DNA from: Lachnospiraceae bacterium
GTDB lineage: Bacteria > Bacillota > Clostridia > Lachnospirales > Lachnospiraceae
Direction of reading: 5' to 3'
NCBI GenBank assembly: GCA_019420465.1
Contig: JAHZHB010000072.1
Span: forward strand, 1 to 15,209
DNA length: 15,209 nucleotides
The position numbers and the translations under genes were made by a program. This document shows, in pieces, positions 1-6,676 of this stretch (position 1 is its first letter; the number at the start of each line of letters is the position of its first letter). The notes under the pieces are model-generated. The model was not told where the DNA came from, did not search any database, and saw only the letters and a list, made by a program, of their open reading frames with translations.

Positions 1-1
1 C

Positions 2-862
2 GGTGTCAAGGCGGCACTCCGTGCGATTCCTTTGTTAAAGGATGCGGGACTGGCCACCAAGGTAATCAATCTGTCGCCGTACAAGGATCCGGATGAGTTC
101 ATCAAGTCCGAAGGTCCCGAAGCCTTTGAAGAACGTCTGGAAAACGGCATGAATGGCTTTATGTTTGAAATTGACAAGCTGAAGCTTTCCTATGATCTGA
201 ACGATCCGCAGGGGAAGACAGACTTTTTCCATGAGATCGCCAAAAAGCTCTGTCGTTTCAGCGATGAGATGGAAAGAAACAATTATTTGGAGGCCGTCTG
301 CCGCCAGTACCGGATCGACCAGCAGATCCTGAAAAAGCAGGTCAATCAGCTGGCCTTAAAGGGTGTGGGACTGACACCGCGGACCGAGGATGCCACTCCG
401 GTGAAGCAAAAGGCCAAAATGAAAGTCAGCGGATCAGATATGGCACAGCGGCTTTTGCTGACCTGGCTGACGACATACCCGTCGATCTATGCGGGTGTAC
501 ATAAGGTGATCCGCCTGCAGGATTTTACCAATCCGCTGTATCACAGGATCGCCGAGCTGCTTTTTGCACAGTTTGAAAAGGGAAAGCCGGAGCCTGCGGG
601 TATCCTGGATGACTTTGAGGATGTGGAGGAGCAGAAAGAGGTGGCTGCAGTGCTGCATGCCCAGATAAAGCTGGAAAGCCAGGAGGACAGACAGCAGGTA
701 CTGACAGATATCATATTTCGCATGAAAGAAGACAGTTTAAAGAAGCGTACCAGTGAGCTCGCAGCTAATGACAGCGAAGGCTTTATGCAGCTGTTAAAGG
801 AAAAAAGAGAGCTGGAGGAGTTCAGGACGAAGAAACAGAAACTGCATATTTCTTTTGAATAA
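2..862 (+). CDS. dnaG: DNA primase DnaG, C-terminal part (5' end outside window)
   Basis: Primase makes the RNA primers for lagging-strand synthesis at the replication fork. The open frame runs in from the window edge with no start, and 286 residues are visible. The first visible residues (GVKAALRAIPLLKDAG) and the following YKDPDEFIK match the second half of the TOPRIM catalytic core of bacterial DnaG, just after its DxDxAG acidic motif, which lies outside the window. From about fragment residue 60 to the end the sequence is helical and charged, as expected for the linker and the C-terminal helicase (DnaB)-binding domain. The gene ends in TAA 38 bases before the rpoD start chosen here, with no terminator between, so the two are probably co-transcribed, as is common for dnaG-rpoD. 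Seen: frame and motifs. Known: family roles. Confident of identity; the missing N-terminal zinc domain cannot be judged. Confidence 0.93.
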   Translation, partial: GVKAALRAIPLLKDAGLATKVINLSPYKDPDEFIKSEGPEAFEERLENGMNGFMFEIDKLKLSYDLNDPQGKTDFFHEIAKKLCRFSDEMERNNYLEAVCRQYRIDQQILKKQVNQLALKGVGLTPRTEDATPVKQKAKMKVSGSDMAQRLLLTWLTTYPSIYAGVHKVIRLQDFTNPLYHRIAELLFAQFEKGKPEPAGILDDFEDVEEQKEVAAVLHAQIKLESQEDRQQVLTDIIFRMKEDSLKKRTSELAANDSEGFMQLLKEKRELEEFRTKKQKLHISFE

Positions 863-884
863 GGATAAAATAAAAACAATGTAT

Positions 885-891
885 GGAAGGA
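885..891 (+). promoter_or_regulatory. Ribosome binding site that favours the 901 start of rpoD
   Basis: GGAAGG (885-890) lies about 9-10 bases before the ATG at 901. The in-frame ATG at 883 has no purine-rich site at a usable distance; the nearest, AAGGA at 861-865, is 17 bases away. The 901 start is therefore preferred over 883. Confidence 0.6.
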
Positions 892-900
892 TGGAAATCT

Positions 901-2139
901 ATGGAATTTGATAAGGCAAAGTTTGAAGAAAAGAAGAAAGGTCTTCTGGAACTGGGAAAAAAGAAAAAGAACATTCTTGAGTATCAGGAGATCAGTGATT
1001 ATTTCCAGGATTTTCCTCTTAGCCAGGAACAGATGGAAGAAGTCCTTGACTTTCTGGAGCAGAGCAATATCGATGTGCTGCGCATGAATGCTATGGAAGA
1101 GCCGGAAGCACTGATGATCAATGATGAGGATGCTGTGATCGAGGAAGAGGACGAGCTGGATGTCGAAAATATCGACCTTTCCGTACCGGAAGGTGTCAGC
1201 ATCGAGGATCCGGTCCGTATGTACCTGAAAGAGATCGGTAAGGTACCGCTTCTGACTGCTGATGAGGAGATTGTGCTTGCCAAGCAGATGGAGGCAGGTG
1301 CGGATGCCCATGCCCGTCTGGAAGAGATCGAGGAAGAGTTAAAGACCGCTGATGATGCGAGAAAAGAAGAGCTGAAAAAGGAAAAACGCCAGATGAAGAT
1401 GCTGGAAATGGCCGGCGAGGATGCCAAAAACCGTCTGGCAGAGGCCAACCTGCGTCTGGTTGTCAGCATTGCCAAGCGTTATGTCGGACGTGGTATGCTG
1501 TTTCTGGATCTGATCCAGGAAGGTAACCTGGGTCTGATCAAAGCCGTGGAAAAGTTTGATTACCGTAAAGGTTATAAATTCTCCACCTACGCAACATGGT
1601 GGATCCGTCAGGCCATCACCAGAGCCATCGCCGATCAGGCCAGAACGATCCGTATTCCGGTGCATATGGTCGAGACAATCAACAAGCTGATCCGTGTATC
1701 CAGACAGCTTTTACAGGAGCTGGGACGTGAGCCGTTCCCGGAAGAGATCGCCGAGGAAATGAATATGTCTGTAGACCGTGTACGTGAGATCTTAAAGATC
1801 TCCCAGGAGCCGGTATCCCTGGAAACACCGATCGGTGAGGAAGAGGACAGCCATCTGGGTGATTTTATCCAGGATGACAATGTGCCGGTACCGGCAGATG
1901 CCGCTGCGTTTACCCTGCTTCGCGAACAGCTTAAAGATGTTTTGAGCACACTGACTGACCGTGAGCAGAAGGTGCTGCGTCTGCGTTTCGGACTGGATGA
2001 CGGACGTGCACGTACACTGGAAGAGGTTGGTAAGGAGTTTAATGTTACCCGTGAGCGTATCCGTCAGATCGAGGCCAAGGCGTTAAGAAAGCTCCGTCAT
2101 CCGAGCCGCAGCCGCAAGCTCAAGGATTATCTGGATTAA
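901..2139 (+). CDS. rpoD: Primary RNA polymerase sigma factor (SigA/RpoD)
   Basis: This is the housekeeping sigma factor that directs RNA polymerase core to -10/-35 promoters. With the 901 start it has 412 residues. Visible in order: an N-terminal region 1.1-like segment (about 1-75), a very acidic stretch (about 74-90), region 1.2 (DPVRMYLKEIGKVPLLT, about 103-119), region 2 (about 182-256) with NLRLVVSIAKRYVGRGM and the promoter-melting stretch YATWWIRQAI, region 3 (about 257-335), and region 4 (about 345-412) with the helix-turn-helix VGKEFNVTRERIRQIEAKAL. These are the near-invariant group 1 sigma signatures. A charged insert (about 137-175) separates regions 1.2 and 2.1; Bacillus SigA is roughly 370 residues and lacks most of it. 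The gene lies between dnaG and trmK. The alternative start at 883 would add six residues. Confidence 0.97.
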   Translation: MEFDKAKFEEKKKGLLELGKKKKNILEYQEISDYFQDFPLSQEQMEEVLDFLEQSNIDVLRMNAMEEPEALMINDEDAVIEEEDELDVENIDLSVPEGVSIEDPVRMYLKEIGKVPLLTADEEIVLAKQMEAGADAHARLEEIEEELKTADDARKEELKKEKRQMKMLEMAGEDAKNRLAEANLRLVVSIAKRYVGRGMLFLDLIQEGNLGLIKAVEKFDYRKGYKFSTYATWWIRQAITRAIADQARTIRIPVHMVETINKLIRVSRQLLQELGREPFPEEIAEEMNMSVDRVREILKISQEPVSLETPIGEEEDSHLGDFIQDDNVPVPADAAAFTLLREQLKDVLSTLTDREQKVLRLRFGLDDGRARTLEEVGKEFNVTRERIRQIEAKALRKLRHPSRSRKLKDYLD

Positions 2140-2148
2140 GAGGTAGAT

Positions 2149-2850
2149 ATGCAGCTGTCAAAACGATTACAGGCCGTGGCTGATATGGTAACACCGGGGA
2201 ACCGTCTGGCTGATGTGGGCACGGATCATGGCTATGTGCCGATCTGGCTGTATGAAGCGGGGCGAGTGCCTTCTGCGATCGCCATGGATCTCAGGGAAGG
2301 TCCTCTGAGCAGGGCCAGGGAAAATATACAGATGCATCATCTGGAAGATGTGATTGAGACCCGGTTAAGTGACGGGCTTGCCAGACTTTCTGCTGGGGAA
2401 GCCGACAGTGTCGTGATTGCCGGTATGGGCGGTATGCTTATGAGAAAAATCCTCGAAGAAGGACAGGCTGTGCTGCCGTCTTTAAAAGAGCTGATCCTGC
2501 AGCCCCAGTCAGACCTTGCAGCAGTCCGCATGTATCTGAAAGAGCAGGGCTTTATGATCTGCAGGGAAGATATGGTCTTTGAGGATGGCAAATATTATCC
2601 GGTCATCCGTGCGGTGCACGGGGAAAATACAGACGATCGTCCGATCTGGTTTCTTTATGGCCGGTATCTTCTGGAACACAGACATCCGGTACTGGAAAAG
2701 TACCTGTTAAAAGAAAAGGCACAGCATACAAAGCTGTCGGAGCAGTTGCGCTTTACACAGACCGAGACGGGCAGGCACCGTCGGGAGGAGCTGACCGTGG
2801 AAGATCGTCTGATCGACGAAGCACTGGCATATTATAAAACAGAGAAATAA
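2149..2850 (+). CDS. trmK: tRNA (adenine(22)-N1)-methyltransferase TrmK
   Basis: This SAM-dependent enzyme methylates N1 of A22 in the D-loop of certain bacterial tRNAs (TrmK/YqfN family, COG2384). The protein has 233 residues, a normal length for the family. The SAM-binding motif I is ADVGTDHGYVPIWL (about 21-34). It is followed by an acidic residue after the second strand (MDLREGPLSRA, about 46-56), the family's AGMGG motif (91-95), the LILQPQS strand (116-121), and EDGKYYPVI (145-153). The C-terminal third is helical, as in the known coiled-coil tail. An AGAGGT ribosome site sits 5-10 bases before the ATG, 9 bases after the rpoD stop, so it belongs to the dnaG-rpoD transcript. In Bacillus the same gene also follows sigA. 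The next feature downstream is a terminator, which probably ends this operon. Confidence 0.93.
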   Translation: MQLSKRLQAVADMVTPGNRLADVGTDHGYVPIWLYEAGRVPSAIAMDLREGPLSRARENIQMHHLEDVIETRLSDGLARLSAGEADSVVIAGMGGMLMRKILEEGQAVLPSLKELILQPQSDLAAVRMYLKEQGFMICREDMVFEDGKYYPVIRAVHGENTDDRPIWFLYGRYLLEHRHPVLEKYLLKEKAQHTKLSEQLRFTQTETGRHRREELTVEDRLIDEALAYYKTEK

Positions 2851-2892
2851 AGAGCAGGAAAGGAGAGCACTTTTCTTTTTTTTCTGCGCATA

Positions 2893-2935
2893 AAAAGATC
2901 CCGAAACGATAGTTTTTGCGGGATCTTTTCTTTAA
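2893..2935 (+). terminator. Intrinsic terminator after trmK, directly before the kinase gene
   Basis: A perfect 11-bp stem, AAAAGATCCCG (2893-2903) with CGGGATCTTTT (2919-2929), is capped by a smaller AAAC/GTTT stem (2904-2907 with 2912-2915) around a GATA loop. It is followed by a T-rich tail (TTTTCTTTAATT). The T tract comes partly from the stem itself, and the minus strand also gives a run of five T, so the hairpin may work in both directions. Its tail ends about 12 bases before the ribosome site of the next gene. Confidence 0.85.
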
Positions 2936-2946
2936 TTATAAAAAAT

Positions 2947-2952
2947 GGGAGG
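2947..2952 (+). promoter_or_regulatory. Ribosome binding site fixing the kinase start at 2961
   Basis: GGGAGG at 2947-2952 lies 8 bases before the ATG at 2961 but only 2 bases before the in-frame ATG at 2955. The longer reading frame that opens at 2916 would start inside the terminator hairpin and is not credible. Confidence 0.75.
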
Positions 2953-2960
2953 CAATGCGA

Positions 2961-4637
2961 ATGGAAGACAGAAAAAAGACAATAACCGCACAGATCGGTG
3001 ATGCAACAGTACAGATTCCCTATGAGACACCGCTTTCTGCGGTCGCAGAGGAATATTATAACAGGCAGCACGAATTTCCGGCACTTCTGGCCCGCGTGGA
3101 TGGTAAGCTGCGAGAGCTTCACAAGACAGTGCGCCGTGACTGCCGGATCAGCTTTGTGTCGATGCAGGATACGATCGGGCTGAAAACGTATCAGCGAAGC
3201 ATGAATCTGCTGTTTTTAAAAGCTGTCTATCATGTGGCCGGGCGGGACAGACTGAAAAAGGTGGTTCTGCACTTTGCGGTGGACAATGGCTTTTATTATA
3301 CGCTGCAGGGGGATGTGACGGTCGATGAAAAGCTTCTTGAAGAGACAAAGGTCTATATGCGTACCCTCGTGGAAAAAAAGATCCCGCTGATGAAAAGCAA
3401 TATCAGTACACAGGAGGCGGTGGATCTGTTTCACCAGTACGGTATGTATGACAAGGAAAAGCTGTTTAAATACCGCCGTGTATCCCGTGTAAACATCTAT
3501 AATGTAGACGGGTTTGAGGACTATTTCTATGGCTTTATGGTCAACCATACCGGATATCTGCAGCTGTTTGATCTGATTCCCTATCAGGATGGTATCGTGC
3601 TTTTGATGCCGGATAAGAAACAGCCGGATCATATCAAGCCGTTTGCACCGTCGGAGAAAGTATTTATGGTACAGCGTGAGGCGGAAGCCTGGGCAGATAA
3701 GCTGGATGTGTCTACGGTAGGTGATCTGAATGAGGGTATCAGTCAGGGAAAGATGAACCAGCTGTTTCTGGTATCGGAAGCACTGCAGGAGGGGCGTATA
3801 TCCGAGATCGCAGCAAAGATAGCAGCTCGGGAGCAGGTAAAGTTTGTCATGATCGCCGGTCCGTCATCCTCTGGAAAAACGACATTTTCCCGCCGCCTGT
3901 CGATCCAGCTGATCGCGCACGGATTAAAGCCGCATCCGATCTCTGTGGACAATTATTTTAAAAACAGAAAAGATACGCCGAGAGACGAAAAAGGAGATTA
4001 TGATTACGAGATCCTGGAGGCTCTGGATGTTGAGCAGTTCAATACAGATATGAATCGTCTGCTGGCCGGTGAGAGTGTACAGCTGCCCACGTACAATTTC
4101 GTTACGGGAGAGCGGGAGTACAAGGATGCCCCACTGTCGATCGGAGCAGACGATGTGCTGGTGATCGAGGGAATCCACTGCCTGAATGACGCTTTCAGCT
4201 ATTCTCTGCCAAAGAATAAGAAATTTAAGATCTATATCAGTGCCCTGACACAGTTGAATGTAGATGAACACAACCGGATTCCGACCACAGATGGCCGTCT
4301 GCTTCGCCGGATCGTCCGTGACAATCGTACCCGCGGGACGAATGCCCGTGAGACGATCGCCCGCTGGCCGTCTGTGCGCCGCGGCGAGGAAAACAATATT
4401 TTCCCGTTTCAGGAGCAGGCAGATGAGATATTTAATTCGGCGCTTCTGTATGAGCTGTCCGTACTGAAAATGTATGCGGAGCCTTTGCTGTTTCAGGTAA
4501 AGAGGGAAGATAAGGAGTACGATGAGGCGGTCCGCCTGTTAAAATTCCTGGATTATTTCCTGCCGATGCCAAGCGAAGAAGTGCCGCATAATTCGATCCT
4601 CCGGGAGTTTATCGGCGGCAGCTGTTTTGATGTATAA
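2961..4637 (+). CDS. Nucleoside (uridine-type) kinase with TGS/ThrRS-like N-terminal region
   Basis: This protein (558 residues) probably phosphorylates a nucleoside such as uridine using ATP or GTP in the cytoplasm (pyrimidine salvage). The C-terminal half is a phosphoribulokinase/uridine kinase domain. It has the P-loop GPSSSGKTT (300-308), substrate-site motif SVDNYFK (328-334), a DYDYE stretch after it, YNFVTGEREY, the strand VLVIEGIHCLN and a later arginine-rich segment RRIVRDNRTRG. The N-terminal half resembles the TGS domain (about 7-62) and second additional domain (about 70-230) of threonyl-tRNA synthetase. Where ThrRS carries its zinc/editing HxxxH, this protein reads RSMNLLF (79-85), so the editing histidines look absent. 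This two-part architecture is known in Firmicutes 'nucleoside kinase' annotations; its substrate is not certain. It is transcribed towards rnpB and shares a terminator with it. Confidence 0.85.
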   Translation: MEDRKKTITAQIGDATVQIPYETPLSAVAEEYYNRQHEFPALLARVDGKLRELHKTVRRDCRISFVSMQDTIGLKTYQRSMNLLFLKAVYHVAGRDRLKKVVLHFAVDNGFYYTLQGDVTVDEKLLEETKVYMRTLVEKKIPLMKSNISTQEAVDLFHQYGMYDKEKLFKYRRVSRVNIYNVDGFEDYFYGFMVNHTGYLQLFDLIPYQDGIVLLMPDKKQPDHIKPFAPSEKVFMVQREAEAWADKLDVSTVGDLNEGISQGKMNQLFLVSEALQEGRISEIAAKIAAREQVKFVMIAGPSSSGKTTFSRRLSIQLIAHGLKPHPISVDNYFKNRKDTPRDEKGDYDYEILEALDVEQFNTDMNRLLAGESVQLPTYNFVTGEREYKDAPLSIGADDVLVIEGIHCLNDAFSYSLPKNKKFKIYISALTQLNVDEHNRIPTTDGRLLRRIVRDNRTRGTNARETIARWPSVRRGEENNIFPFQEQADEIFNSALLYELSVLKMYAEPLLFQVKREDKEYDEAVRLLKFLDYFLPMPSEEVPHNSILREFIGGSCFDV

Positions 4638-4691
4638 TAAAGAAGAAAAAGTGAAATCCGGTTCAATGGATCAGATACTGTCGTGCATGAC

Positions 4692-4737
4692 AGATAAAAG
4701 GCCACACAGCATACACACTGTGTGGCCTTATTTATCT
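4692..4737. terminator. Two-way terminator between the kinase gene and rnpB
   Basis: A 12-bp perfect stem, AAGGCCACACAG (4698-4709) with CTGTGTGGCCTT (4718-4729), has an 8-base loop. AGATAAA and TTTATCT flank it and can extend the pairing. On the plus strand it is followed by a T-rich tail (TTATTTATCTTCT); on the minus strand by TTTTATCT. It lies downstream of both the plus-strand kinase gene and the minus-strand rnpB, so it most likely ends both transcripts. Confidence 0.85.
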
Positions 4738-4745
4738 TCTGTAAG

Positions 4746-5089
4746 GAGTGGATCGATAAGCCGGGTTATGTCGTTGGATGATCATCTATCTAGGACTGCC
4801 GTTGCCGGCAGCCTCAAGCGACCTACCTAAAACGCGACGGGCCGCCGCATTGTTTTGATTCGGTCTTGCTTCGGATGGGGTTTACATGTGCCCTGCCTGT
4901 TACCAGACAGGCGGTAGTCTCTTACACTGCCTTTCCACCCTTACCGGCAAAAGCCGGCGGTTTATTTCTGTTGCACTGGCCTGGGAGTCACCTCCACCGG
5001 ACGTTATCCGGCATCCTGCCCTGCGAAGCCCGGACTTTCCTCACCTGACACCTTTCGGCATTGTCAGCCGCGATCATCTGACCCACTCG
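4746..5089 (-). ncRNA. rnpB: RNase P RNA (class A)
   Basis: This is the catalytic RNA of RNase P, which trims the 5' leader from pre-tRNAs. Read on the minus strand it shows the universal conserved region GAGGAAAGTCCGGGCT near the 5' end, then AGGGTGGAAAGG and TAAGAGACTACCG, GAAGCAAGACCGAA, the L15-type GGTAGG before TCGCTTGAGG, the conserved AGATAGATGATCATC, and CCCGGCTTAT close to the 3' end. The ends pair as helix P1: GAGTGGGTC (5088-5080) with GATCCACTC (4754-4746), nine pairs including one G-U. Those pairs set the boundaries; a few bases of extension at either end are possible. The length of about 344 bases fits class A. It is the only minus-strand gene here. The region between P1 and the adjacent genes is taken up by its promoter and terminator. 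Confidence 0.96.
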
Positions 5090-5096
5090 ACTTTAC

Positions 5097-5125
5097 ATAC
5101 TAACATACCCGTGGAGGAAAGTAAA
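5097..5125 (-). promoter_or_regulatory. Promoter of rnpB
   Basis: On the minus strand there is a -35 TTTACT (5125-5120), a 17-base spacer and a -10 TAGTAT (5102-5097) preceded by TGT, an extended -10 element. The predicted start, about seven bases further on, falls at 5089-5090. This coincides with the 5' edge of helix P1, so promoter and RNA boundary support each other. Confidence 0.8.
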
Positions 5126-5151
5126 GAACGAAAAAATCCAAAAGTCTTTGT

Positions 5152-5180
5152 TTACATTGACGAGGCAGATGCATTACAAT
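5152..5180 (+). promoter_or_regulatory. Promoter of the HAD-maf operon
   Basis: -35 TTTACA (5152-5157), 17-base spacer, -10 TACAAT (5175-5180), each one mismatch from the SigA consensus. An overlapping alternative is TTGACG (5157-5162), 17 bases, TAGGAT (5180-5185). The start near 5187 leaves a leader of about 55 bases with only a four-pair GCAC/GTGC hairpin (5190-5202). The promoter stands back to back with that of rnpB, the two -35 boxes being about 27 bases apart. Confidence 0.75.
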
Positions 5181-5242
5181 AGGATACAGGCACAAAAAGT
5201 GCGGATAAGAGCAAAAAGGCATCGAAATAACAGGAGAATGCA

Positions 5243-6013
5243 ATGATAGATACTATAATGTTTGATCTCGACGGAACGCTGCTTCCGATGGATCAGATCG
5301 AATTTGTCAACAGTTACATGAAACATCTGGTCAGCAGATTTGCCCCGCAGGGGTTTGATAAAGAAGCTATAGTCAAGGGGCTCTGGGCCGGAGTGAAGGC
5401 CATGATGGAAAACGATGGCAGCATGACCAATGAAGAGCGGTTCTGGCATGTTTTCCTGCAGTTTGTGCCGGATGAGGAGCATGTGTTCCGTGACCAGATC
5501 GAGGACTTCTATACAGAGGAATTTGACCGGGTAAAAGAGGTGGTAAAGGATACCGGTGTATCCAGAAAGGTCATAGATGAGCTACGGGATAAAGGCTACC
5601 GGCTGATCCTGGCGACCAATCCGCTGTTTCCGCCAAGTGCGGTAAAGACCCGGCTGGCCTGGGTGGGGTTGAAACCGGAGGATTTTTGTTATATTACAAC
5701 ATATGATAACTGCTGCGGCTGCAAGCCAAAGCTTTCCTATTACAGAGAGATCATCCATACCTGTCATGTGGATGCGGACCACTGCATGATGGTCGGCAAC
5801 AATGTGCAGGAAGATATGTGTGTCCGTAAGCTGAATACCCGGATGAAGCTGTATCTGATCACGGATTTTATGGAAAATCCGCTGGATGAATTTATTGAAA
5901 TCTATCCGCACGGCAGTCTGACAGATTTCTACGAAAAGGTAAAGACGATGCCGGATGTGCCCAGGCGGGTCAATCCCTATGAGACAAAGGAGCAGGAAGA
6001 TGATAAAGACTGA
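5243..6013 (+). CDS. HAD-superfamily hydrolase, substrate unknown
   Basis: This is a probable cytoplasmic phosphatase of the haloacid dehalogenase superfamily, 256 residues, with a cap inserted after motif I as in subfamily I. Seen: motif I FDLDGTLL (7-14) with nucleophile D8 and acid/base D10; motif II ILATNP with T125; motif III KPKLSYY with K161. The motif IV position reads VGNNVQED (184-191), where the usual GD or DD acidic pair is replaced by Asn-Asn, leaving D191 as the only acid. Related clostridial HAD proteins often vary here, so loss of activity is not implied. The ribosome site AGGAG (5232-5236) is six bases before the ATG. The gene ends 14 bases inside maf, so the two are translationally coupled. 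Pairing with maf suggests nucleotide clean-up, but that is inference; the substrate cannot be read from sequence. Confidence 0.88.
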   Translation: MIDTIMFDLDGTLLPMDQIEFVNSYMKHLVSRFAPQGFDKEAIVKGLWAGVKAMMENDGSMTNEERFWHVFLQFVPDEEHVFRDQIEDFYTEEFDRVKEVVKDTGVSRKVIDELRDKGYRLILATNPLFPPSAVKTRLAWVGLKPEDFCYITTYDNCCGCKPKLSYYREIIHTCHVDADHCMMVGNNVQEDMCVRKLNTRMKLYLITDFMENPLDEFIEIYPHGSLTDFYEKVKTMPDVPRRVNPYETKEQEDDKD

Positions 6014-6587
6014 TATACCATTACTGGTTCTGGCCTCAGCTTCGCCGAGACGGCGGGAGCTGATCGCTCATCTGCACAGAGAGGTGCTGATCGAAGTCAG
6101 CGCTGTCGAGGAAGTGATCACAAAGACAGAGCCCGCAGAGGTCGTATGTGAACTGGCCACACAGAAAGCAGAATGTGTGGCAAAAAAGGTGTCCGCCGGT
6201 GCTACCGTGATCGGCGCGGATACTGTTGTGGCATGCGATGGCAGGATTCTTGGCAAACCGAAGGACAGAGCGGATGCGATCCGCATGCTTTCGATGCTGT
6301 CCGGCAGAAAGCACAGTGTATATACCGGTGTGGCACTTTGCAGGCGTGAGGGAAACGATATGGTCACAGACTGCTTTTATGAGGAAACAAAGGTAGAATT
6401 TTATCCGATGTCACAGCAGGAGATGGAAAGCTATGTGGACAGTGGCGATCCGATGGACAAAGCCGGTGCCTACGGTATCCAGAGCGGAGCGGCCATATTC
6501 GTAAAGTCCATAGAGGGCGATTACAATACGGTCGTAGGCCTTCCGGTCGCGGCTCTTTACCAGCGACTGAAAGTATTTGAAAAATAA
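6000..6587 (+). CDS. maf: Maf-family nucleoside triphosphate pyrophosphatase
   Basis: Maf proteins hydrolyse non-canonical or excess nucleotides (commonly dTTP, UTP or modified forms) to monophosphate and pyrophosphate. The protein has 195 residues, normal for the family. Seen: the N-terminal signature LASASPRRREL (11-21) with the SxSPRR phosphate-binding loop, GADTVV (72-77) with the likely catalytic D74, GKPKDRADA (85-93), LSGRKHSVYTGV (100-111), and DKAGAYGIQS (153-162), then EGDYNTVVGLPV (172-183). The KAGAYGIQ form is typical of the dTTP/UTP-type subgroup (B. subtilis Maf, E. coli YhdE). The start at 6000 is chosen because AAGGAG lies just before it and the alignment with SASPRR begins normally; it overlaps the HAD gene by 14 bases. 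An in-frame upstream start at 5955 would lie deep in the HAD gene and is not needed. Confidence 0.93.
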   Translation: MIKTDIPLLVLASASPRRRELIAHLHREVLIEVSAVEEVITKTEPAEVVCELATQKAECVAKKVSAGATVIGADTVVACDGRILGKPKDRADAIRMLSMLSGRKHSVYTGVALCRREGNDMVTDCFYEETKVEFYPMSQQEMESYVDSGDPMDKAGAYGIQSGAAIFVKSIEGDYNTVVGLPVAALYQRLKVFEK

Positions 6588-6676
6588 ATAACAGTACAGG
6601 ACGATGGTCTAAAAAGTACATCCGGGGATAAAATATTTTCCCAGGATAAAATGTCCGAAAAACAGGTATTTTTATC
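6588..6676. other. Gap between maf and the pyrB promoter with a 9-base direct repeat
   Basis: There is no gene. GGATAAAAT occurs at 6626-6634 and again at 6644-6652. The first copy sits in an imperfect palindrome, GGGATAAAATATTTTCCC, whose core AAAATATTTT is self-complementary. There is no clear terminator for maf. The repeats lie 24 bases upstream of the pyrB -35 box, so they could be a binding site, but this is only a possibility. Confidence 0.35.

Noticed and set aside
541..1311. Long minus-strand open frame across the dnaG/rpoD junction
   Set aside because: It is opposite two clearly identified genes, low in complexity, without a ribosome site or recognisable motif; a shadow frame.
2916..2942. 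Possible promoter TTGCGG...TATAAA just before the kinase gene
   Set aside because: The spacer is only 15 bases, and the start would fall at about the ribosome site (2947-2952), giving an mRNA without a usable leader.
4627..5182. Three short plus-strand reading frames (4627-4830, 4866-5048, 4886-5182)
   Set aside because: They lie on the complement of rnpB and its terminator and promoter, lack ribosome sites, and overlap a structured RNA gene with all its conserved segments.
5190..5202. GCAC/GTGC hairpin in the HAD-maf leader
   Set aside because: Four pairs around five A bases is too weak and too common to be called a regulatory element.
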